Shown here one piece after another: positions 34,897 to 40,535 of a stretch of DNA of 40,535 nucleotides. The translations under genes were made by a program, and so were the position numbers. The stretch comes from Pseudomonadota bacterium. Lineage in GTDB: Bacteria; Pseudomonadota; Alphaproteobacteria; Paracaedibacterales; JAKBAR01. The notes below the pieces were generated by a model. That model was given only the letters and a program-made list of their open reading frames with translations. It was not told the DNA's origin and searched no databases. The number at the start of each line of letters is the position of its first letter. Positions within the stretch are counted from its first letter, which is position 1. The stretch is from assembly GCA_021808925.1 (NCBI GenBank), contig JAKBAR010000007.1:1-40535 (forward strand), in the 5' to 3' direction.

Positions 34897-36180
34897 ATGG
34901 TTAAATTTTTATCATTAATAACGATTATCATTGCACTTTTTGCCAATAGAGCATGTGCATCAGATTCTATGAAACAGTTCCAAGATAATTTAGAAAAAAT
35001 CACGCATCAATCAACAGCGAACTCGACGGTAGCAATTGTTCGTGGGGGTCAGGTTTTTAAAACGTCATCCAAGCAAGCAAATGATAATACACAATTTTAC
35101 ATAGGTTCAGCCTCTAAACATATGACAGCGTCTATGATGCTTACCACTCTGCATGATAAATATCCAGGCATTCCATTCAAGAGGTTGCTAGGTCAAAAAT
35201 TAAATGTTTTATTTCCAGACTCTGCTTTGCTGGGAGCCCTAGGCAAGGATTGGGTATCTGAGGTCAGTTTACTTGATTTATTAACCCATAGATCGGGCTT
35301 AAGCGATTATTTGGATCGTTACGGCGATGGACTGACCGTGCCGGAAGCGCTCAACAAACCAATCAGTGCGATTGAATTACTTAGGTCAATTTCGTTTGAT
35401 GCGCGCAAGAAGCATCTCTATTCAAACTCAAATTATTTGCTCGTTGGGAAACTGATTGAAGAAATCAATGGAGATACTTTGGATCATGTATTTGATCGAT
35501 TCATTAAATTGCCTGCTGGGATGACTTCATCCTTTTGCCCAGTTTCTCACAATTATTTCGCACTCAAATCATCCACTTGCTGCAAACATCTTGCGCCTAA
35601 TCTAAATGAAAAAGTTTTCCTTGATATGTCAAATGCGATAGGCGCCGGCAGCGTCATTTCTACCAGAGATGATTTGATCAAATGGGGCAATTACTTACTC
35701 AAATCATCGCCGAAAGTCATCAGAGATACCATGCTTGAAAATTACGGCACAGATTTAGATGGTGATATAATCAATCTTGGGCTTAACACTCAAATCTCTA
35801 CCCATTTAGGTGATTTTATAGGCCATCAAGGGGATCTTGATAGCTTTAGTAGCTTCTTTGGATATGCACCTAAAAGCGACACGCTTGTCATTATTTTAAG
35901 TAATAATAAGGCTGATAGCAATAATCTGATGGAAAGCTTGATTTCTTGGACATCAGAGCCTGAAGAATTCACATCACTGAATATGCATCAAGAAAAGCTA
36001 ACCTGGTCTTGGACCAAAAAGCTTATAATCTCTAAAATTGCGGCAAGCTTAACGCAGATCACCCTGAGGCTGAAGCAGCGGGCTATCCCCTTTATGATTT
36101 TGACGATATTGGCGTACCCGAAGGTGCTGAGAAAAAATGGCGTCAAGAATCCACAGAAAAGTGGCTACAGAAATTATTGA
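34897..36180 (+). CDS. Serine hydrolase, class C beta-lactamase fold; odd C-terminus
   Basis: The product begins with a signal peptide (KFLSLITIIIALFANRACA). FYIGSASKHMTASMM holds the SxxK pair (Ser71, Lys74), HLYSNSNYLLVG the YxN-type motif and FIGHQGDLDSFSSFFGY the third motif (HxG). This is the usual set for DD-peptidase or esterase-like serine hydrolases in the periplasm. From about residue 370 the protein changes character (KKLIISKIAASLTQITLRLK, then basic text). There the DNA, in another frame, reads as a different gene remnant. So the last 50 or so residues are probably a readthrough tail after a deletion; the true end is lost. The core may still be active. Confidence 0.72.
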   Translation: MVKFLSLITIIIALFANRACASDSMKQFQDNLEKITHQSTANSTVAIVRGGQVFKTSSKQANDNTQFYIGSASKHMTASMMLTTLHDKYPGIPFKRLLGQKLNVLFPDSALLGALGKDWVSEVSLLDLLTHRSGLSDYLDRYGDGLTVPEALNKPISAIELLRSISFDARKKHLYSNSNYLLVGKLIEEINGDTLDHVFDRFIKLPAGMTSSFCPVSHNYFALKSSTCCKHLAPNLNEKVFLDMSNAIGAGSVISTRDDLIKWGNYLLKSSPKVIRDTMLENYGTDLDGDIINLGLNTQISTHLGDFIGHQGDLDSFSSFFGYAPKSDTLVIILSNNKADSNNLMESLISWTSEPEEFTSLNMHQEKLTWSWTKKLIISKIAASLTQITLRLKQRAIPFMILTILAYPKVLRKNGVKNPQKSGYRNY

Positions 36181-36329
36181 GCGATGACAAAGATGCCTGC
36201 TTGCTGGGTCAAATTGTTTTAGGCGAAATACTGAGCTGCCCTTCAGGCAAACACATAGATAAAATCAACTTCTGTCTTTTAGGTGTCAGCGATTTTGGAT
36301 GCAACCGACGGTCAACTTTTAAGGATTGA
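36036..36329 (+). pseudogene. C-terminal part of an unknown P-loop-like protein
   Basis: A frame overlapping the serine hydrolase tail encodes fluent protein: ADHPEAEAAGYPLYDFDDIG, VPEGAEKKWRQESTEKWLQK, LLSDDKDACLLGQIVLGEIL, SCPSGKHIDKINFCLLGVSD. It looks like the part after the P-loop of a small nucleotide-kinase-like protein, whose start would lie further left; that start is missing, replaced by the serine hydrolase. Hence a deletion probably joined two genes. The kinase assignment is tentative; the existence of the remnant is more secure. Confidence 0.5.
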
Positions 36330-36420
36330 TCATGATTTTTTAGCCATCGCAATGAGTCTATACATTTTTGACGATACACTCTACACTAAGCTAAGGACAT
36401 CCTTTAGTTTCTGAGAGCCC

Positions 36421-37164
36421 ATGCCGCAAAAACTTCCCGAAATCACACTTGCTTTTTGGATTATGAAGATTTGCGCCACAACGCTTGGAGAGACGGCGGG
36501 CGATTTACTCTCCATGACCTTCGCCATTGGTTATTTTTTCAGCTCCCTCATCCTGATCAGTTTTTTCGTTATCACCCTCGGGCTCCAACTACTTTCACGC
36601 ACCTATCACCCTTTTTTATATTGGTCTGTTATTCTCTCCACAAGCACAGCGGGCACAACGATGTCAGATTATATTGATCGCTCCTTAGGACTTGGCTATA
36701 TGAAAGGTGCCGCTATTCTTTTAACACTCCTTATGAGTGTCCTCGGCCTATGGCGTTATACAACAGGCTCTCTTGCGATTCAAAAAATTAATAATCGTAC
36801 ATCTGAAGTTTTTTACTGGATCGCTATTTTATTCTCGAACACTCTTGGCACAGCCCTTGGTGATTTTTTAGCAGATAGTTCCGGCCTTGGCTTTTTGGGA
36901 GGAGCCCTTCTCATCAGCGGAGTTATCACGCTTATCAGTCTTTTTTATTATTATCAAATTTTCTCGCATGTTCTGTTATTTTGGGCGGCGTTTATTCTGA
37001 CGCGTCCGCTGGGAGCAACCATGGGCGATTTAATGACAAAAACACACGCCCAAGGCGGTTTCAATCTTGGCACAAAAGGATCCTCTTTTGTTTTATTCAG
37101 CACACTTCTTATCTTTATTATTTTCAGCCACAGAAAAAGTGCAGCAGCGCGTCTCAAGGACTAA
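36421..37164 (+). CDS. DUF347 repeat membrane protein (COG4705-like)
   Basis: A 247-aa integral membrane protein with about eight segments in four similar repeats. The family signature TTLGETAGD (residues 20-28) recurs in weaker form as STAGTTMSDYID, NTLGTALGDFL and RPLGATMGDLM. KLPEITLAFWIMKI is the typical start. These proteins are common in alphaproteobacteria and other soil or plant bacteria, and their function is unknown. The four repeated acidic G-D pairs in the membrane suggest a transport or ion-coupling role. The gene stands alone between the pseudogene and aspartate aminotransferase. Confidence 0.78.
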   Translation: MPQKLPEITLAFWIMKICATTLGETAGDLLSMTFAIGYFFSSLILISFFVITLGLQLLSRTYHPFLYWSVILSTSTAGTTMSDYIDRSLGLGYMKGAAILLTLLMSVLGLWRYTTGSLAIQKINNRTSEVFYWIAILFSNTLGTALGDFLADSSGLGFLGGALLISGVITLISLFYYYQIFSHVLLFWAAFILTRPLGATMGDLMTKTHAQGGFNLGTKGSSFVLFSTLLIFIIFSHRKSAAARLKD

Positions 37165-37263
37165 ATTTTTTTACATTTTTTACGCTCACACCATTTCCAT
37201 TCTTGAGTTTGATCGCCAGATCTTGTACTAAAAAACTATTCAATCCTTCGTTATTTAATCTTT

Positions 37264-38460
37264 ATGTCTTACCTCGCCCATCGCATCAGTCTCATTAAGC
37301 CCTCGCCCACACTTGCTATTACAGGGAATGCGTCAAAGCGCAAGGCAGCGGGCGAAGATATTATTATTCTTGCAGCCGGTGAACCGGATTTTGACACACC
37401 GGATTTCATTAAAAAAGCAGCAACAATGGCCATGGATCAAGGCCTGACGAAATACACCGCCGTCGATGGCATGCCTGCACTCAAAAAAGCTGTGCAGCAG
37501 AAATTTTTAGAAGATAATGGCCTGTCCTATGATTTATCAGAGATTTTAGTTGGTGTCGGCGGCAAGCAAGTTATTTTTAATGCACTCCTTGCCACATGCG
37601 AAGAAGGTGACGAAGTTCTTATTCCAGCCCCTTACTGGGTGTCTTATCCCGATATTGTTAAACTTTGCGGGGCAACACCGGTTTTTATTGACTGCGCTGA
37701 AAAAGATCGTTTTAAGCTCACGCCCGATGCACTCCAAAAAGCACTCACCCCAAAGACGAAATGGCTCATCCTCAATAGTCCCTCAAACCCCACAGGATCT
37801 GTTTATACACGTGAAGAGCTCCAAGCTCTTGGTGAAGTCTTAAAAAATCACGATTGTCTTATTCTTTCGGATGATATTTATGAGTATCTGACCTATGAAG
37901 GAACTTTTACGAATCTTCCTATGGCATGCCCTGAACTAAAAAATCGCACGCTTGTTGTGAATGGTGTGTCAAAGGCGTATGCCATGACAGGCTGGCGCAT
38001 TGGTTATGGTGCGGGCCCCAAAGAACTTATTGCCGCTATGACTATGTTGCAATCTCAAAGTACATCCAATGCCTGTTCAATTGCCCAAGCTGCCGCGATC
38101 ACAGCGCTGACATCACCCCGTGATTTTTTAAGTGAATGGTGCCAAAGTTTTATTGAACGCCGTGATTTTTGCGTGGAAAAACTGAATGGCATCAAAGGAC
38201 TCAGTTGCCTCAAAGCAGAGGGGGCTTTCTACCTTTATATTAATTGCGCAGGACTTTTAGGTGTCACAATGCCCAATGGCTCTGTGATCACAACAGATAC
38301 AGATGTTGCGAGTTACCTTTTAGAGTCCTGTGGCGTTGCCGTTGTTCCAGGAAGCGCCTTTGGTCTTTCTCCCTATTTTCGTATCTCCTACGCGACATCC
38401 TTGGAGGAGCTTGACAAAGCCTGTACACGTATTCAAAAGGCGATTGAGGCATTGAATTAA
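37264..38460 (+). CDS. aspC: Aspartate aminotransferase, class I
   Basis: A 398-aa PLP enzyme of the fold type I, class Ib aminotransferases. Family text: AAGEPDFDTPDFIKKAA, GGKQVIFNALLATCEEGDEV, LNSPSNPTGSVYTREEL, SDDIYEYLTYEG and NGVSKAYAMTGWRIGYGAGP with the PLP-binding Lys. C-terminal FRISYATSLEEL has the carboxylate-binding Arg. It interconverts aspartate and oxaloacetate with glutamate, in the cytoplasm. Length and motifs are complete. It is probably a housekeeping gene outside the island. Confidence 0.9.
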   Translation: MSYLAHRISLIKPSPTLAITGNASKRKAAGEDIIILAAGEPDFDTPDFIKKAATMAMDQGLTKYTAVDGMPALKKAVQQKFLEDNGLSYDLSEILVGVGGKQVIFNALLATCEEGDEVLIPAPYWVSYPDIVKLCGATPVFIDCAEKDRFKLTPDALQKALTPKTKWLILNSPSNPTGSVYTREELQALGEVLKNHDCLILSDDIYEYLTYEGTFTNLPMACPELKNRTLVVNGVSKAYAMTGWRIGYGAGPKELIAAMTMLQSQSTSNACSIAQAAAITALTSPRDFLSEWCQSFIERRDFCVEKLNGIKGLSCLKAEGAFYLYINCAGLLGVTMPNGSVITTDTDVASYLLESCGVAVVPGSAFGLSPYFRISYATSLEELDKACTRIQKAIEALN

Positions 38461-38512
38461 TCTCCTAAAATGTGCCCTTTTTTATATAATTTGTTAATAC
38501 TTTTATGTCAAA

Positions 38513-38728
38513 ATGTACGAAGATGTTATTTTGAGAGATAGATCTGTGCGCGATAAAATAGATACTGCGGATGCAAGAATGCTCAAGCGCGACATTGGCA
38601 TTGCTCTTTTTGTTAAAATGCTTTTGATTGCAGTCCTTATTTTTGGCTGTAAATATATGGCACAGGAAAAAAAAGCTTCCGAAGAAACTGAACGATACCC
38701 GATAATAACTGAACTTTCTCAAGAGTAA
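38513..38728 (+). CDS. cydP: Small cytochrome bd-associated protein CydP
   Basis: A 71-aa protein with a basic stretch and one membrane segment: ARMLKRDIGIALFVKMLLIAVLIFGCKYMA (about residues 22-50). It stands 16 bases before cydA on the same strand, the place and pattern of the CydP-type small subunit known upstream of cydA in proteobacteria. A TATAAT box (38485-38490) lies 22 bases before the ATG. The likely role is to help assemble or stabilise the bd oxidase in the inner membrane. The extra N-terminal 20 residues are longer than usual. Confidence 0.7.
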   Translation: MYEDVILRDRSVRDKIDTADARMLKRDIGIALFVKMLLIAVLIFGCKYMAQEKKASEETERYPIITELSQE

Positions 38729-38744
38729 AGGAGACTCTAACCAC

Positions 38745-40286
38745 ATGGATATTGTCGAACTATCAAGGCTTCAATTTGGATTCACAGCGCTCTATCATTT
38801 TCTTTTTGTCCCCCTGACACTGGGTTTATCCGTGATTTTGGCTATCATGGAGTCCGTTTTTGTCATGACAAAAAAAACAGTCTGGCGAGATATGACAAAG
38901 TTTTGGGGAATTCTTTTTGGGATTAACTTTGCCATGGGTGTCGCCACAGGTGTTCCCCTTGAGTTTCAATTTGGGATGAACTGGTCCTATTACTCCCATT
39001 ATGTAGGGGATGTTTTTGGCTCACTGCTTGCCATTGAGGGGCTTATGGCTTTTTTCCTCGAAGCAACCCTTGTCGGTGTTTTTTTCTTTGCCTGGGACCG
39101 CATCTCGCCGCTTAAACATCTCATCTGCACATGGCTTTTAGCGATTGCCACAAATCTCTCTGCCCTTTGGATTTTGATTGCAAATGCCTGGATGCAAAAT
39201 CCTGTTGGAGCGCATTTTAATTTAGAGACTATGCGCATGGAGATGACATCCTTCTATGAGGTTTTCTTTAACCCCGTTGCTCAATCAAAATTTGTGCACA
39301 CCGTTAGTGCAGGGTATGTCACAGGTGCGATGTTTGTCCTTTCTATTAGCGCTTACTATTTGTTGCGTGGTCGCCATATTGATTTTGCCAAAAGATCCAT
39401 GACCGTAGCGGCAAGCTTTGGTCTGGCCTCTGCCCTTTCTGTTGTTGTTCTGGGCGATGAGAGTGGTTATATGTTGACCGAACATCAGCAAATGAAAATA
39501 GCCGCTATTGAAGCTATGTGGGAGACAGAGCCTGCGCCGGCGGGGCTCACTCTTTTTGGTTTTCCTGATCTTTCTGAACATAAAACATATGCGGAGGTTA
39601 GAGTTCCATGGGTTTTGGGGCTTATTGCCACACGTAGCTTTAATACAAAAGTCTCTGGCATCAAGGAACTTGTTGAAAAAACAAAAACCCATATTCAAGA
39701 TGGCCTCAAAGCTTACGAGGCACTGCAGGCGCTAAAATTAGATAAAACAAACACTCAGGCACGTCATACATTTGAAGAATATTCGCAATATTTAGGGTAT
39801 AGCTTGCTTTTGAAAAAATATAGAAACGATATTCAAAATGCCTCAGAAGAAGAGATCAGCAAGGCCGCAAACTTTACAGTGCCAAATATTGTCCCCTTGT
39901 TTTGGTCGTTTCGCATCATGGTCGCCCTTGGGTTTTTCTTTATTGGGCTTTTTGCCGTAGCCTTTTATCGCTCTGCTAAACGCCGTCTCGATACATCTAA
40001 AGTGTTTTTACGCATTGCTTTTTTTTCGCTCCCACTCCCCTGGATCGCCGCTGAACTTGGCTGGTTCGTTGCCGAGCACGGGCGCCAACCCTGGAGCATC
40101 GAAGGCATTCTCCCTACATTCTTAAGTGCCTCAAAAGTGCAGGCCACCTCTGTTTGGATAAGCCTTGGAGGATTTATTCTCTTTTATACAATTCTTTTGG
40201 CGATCGATCTCTTTTTAATGCGCAAATACATAAAAATAGGCCCTAAGCTGACGCAAAACATCCCCATCAAAAAAGGAGTCCTCTAA
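38745..40286 (+). CDS. cydA: Cytochrome bd ubiquinol oxidase subunit I
   Basis: A 513-aa membrane protein with about nine helices. The haem ligands His18 (ALYHFLFVP), His185 ([14 protein letters not shown]) and the Met in [11 protein letters not shown] are all present. The Glu pair of the proton path is in [16 protein letters not shown] (E98, E106). The long Q loop (about residues 240-385) is present, though its middle differs from E. coli. With CydB it oxidises quinol and reduces oxygen at low concentration. The ribosome site AAAGGAGA precedes the ATG. The stop overlaps cydB by one base (TAATG). Confidence 0.95.
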   Translation: MDIVELSRLQFGFTALYHFLFVPLTLGLSVILAIMESVFVMTKKTVWRDMTKFWGILFGINFAMGVATGVPLEFQFGMNWSYYSHYVGDVFGSLLAIEGLMAFFLEATLVGVFFFAWDRISPLKHLICTWLLAIATNLSALWILIANAWMQNPVGAHFNLETMRMEMTSFYEVFFNPVAQSKFVHTVSAGYVTGAMFVLSISAYYLLRGRHIDFAKRSMTVAASFGLASALSVVVLGDESGYMLTEHQQMKIAAIEAMWETEPAPAGLTLFGFPDLSEHKTYAEVRVPWVLGLIATRSFNTKVSGIKELVEKTKTHIQDGLKAYEALQALKLDKTNTQARHTFEEYSQYLGYSLLLKKYRNDIQNASEEEISKAANFTVPNIVPLFWSFRIMVALGFFFIGLFAVAFYRSAKRRLDTSKVFLRIAFFSLPLPWIAAELGWFVAEHGRQPWSIEGILPTFLSASKVQATSVWISLGGFILFYTILLAIDLFLMRKYIKIGPKLTQNIPIKKGVL

Positions 40287-40535
40287 TGCCGCTTCCGATT
40301 GACTATGATATTCTACGCCTTATTTGGTGGGTGCTTTTAGGTGTTCTTTTGATCGGTCTTGCCATCATGGATGGTTTTGATTTTGGTGTGGCGACGCTTT
40401 TGCCTATTATTGCTAAAAATGACGTCGAGCGCCGTATTGTGATTAATACAGTAGGCCCTTTTTGGGAAGGCAATCAGGTCTGGCTCATCCTTGGTGGAGG
40501 GGCTATCTTTGCCGCTTGGCCCGCCATTTATGCGG
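40286..40535 (+). CDS. cydB: Cytochrome bd oxidase subunit II, 5' part
   Basis: The start of CydB, cut by the window end after 83 codons. [20 protein letters not shown] and [17 protein letters not shown] are the typical first helix with the DGFDxG motif, followed by [20 protein letters not shown]. It begins on the last base of cydA. A ribosome site AAAAGGAG lies inside the cydA 3' end. The protein usually has 330-380 aa. Confidence 0.95.
   Translation, partial: MPLPIDYDILRLIWWVLLGVLLIGLAIMDGFDFGVATLLPIIAKNDVERRIVINTVGPFWEGNQVWLILGGGAIFAAWPAIYA

Noticed and set aside
1-40535. CRISPR array, rRNA genes, retron or toxin-antitoxin pair
   Set aside because: I saw no regularly spaced repeats, rRNA sequence, reverse transcriptase or recognisable toxin-antitoxin pair on either strand.

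Overview
The window reads as chromosome from an AT-rich, host-associated-looking alphaproteobacterium. A relative of the Holosporales/Caedibacter type is my guess, from the serine-recombinase plus DUF2924 pair, the LexA-like repressor, the many decaying genes and the cydP-cydA-cydB order. No rRNA gene or other taxonomic marker is present, so this stays an inference.

Left end (1-6.9 kb): a tRNA-Ser(GGA) lies inside a 127-bp sequence that recurs exactly at 32188-32314. After it comes a worn prophage or integrative-element arm. It holds a broken archaeal-type AAA ATPase, a serine recombinase whose C-terminus is shattered by a frameshift and stops, an intact DUF2924 partner, a palindrome-rich control region, a LexA/S24 repressor without a clear start, unknown frame-broken reading, an IS200-type transposase remnant and a lysis-gene remnant (endolysin tail, holin-like protein, small lipoprotein with an internal stop).

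Centre (6.9-31.8 kb): about 25 kb of genes run on the minus strand, most overlapping or a few bases apart. They look like one surface-polysaccharide operon. It begins with an EPS-type MarR-like regulator and a NusG/RfaH-like antiterminator, then an ABC flippase, a WbpB-WbpD-like fusion, a broken WbpE-like aminotransferase, a VOC protein, a sugar epimerase, an intact DegT aminotransferase, two asparagine-synthase-like amidotransferases, a FemAB-like transferase, a NeuD/PglD-like acyltransferase, several methyltransferases, a five-bladed-propeller protein, a WbmS-like deacetylase, an unknown Rossmann-like protein, a second acyltransferase, two glycosyltransferases and a WecB/WbpI epimerase. A third glycosyltransferase at the distal end is a pseudogene. 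Together they suggest an amino-sugar uronic acid glycan with amide, acyl and methyl decorations. The initiating transferase, the UDP-sugar 6-dehydrogenase and the ligase are not in this window.

Right end (31.8-40.5 kb): a 3'-truncated rsmH and the second tRNA-Ser copy are followed by plus-strand genes. These are a tightly overlapping GNAT / DUF1653-GNAT / small membrane protein / GNAT / histidine phosphatase set, a serine hydrolase fused out of frame to a gene remnant, a DUF347 membrane protein, an aspartate aminotransferase and the cytochrome bd locus (cydP, cydA, start of cydB). The region between the two tRNA copies (32.2 kb) has the look of a genomic island. The repeat is exactly 127 bp and starts at base 1, so an assembly-graph end must also be considered.
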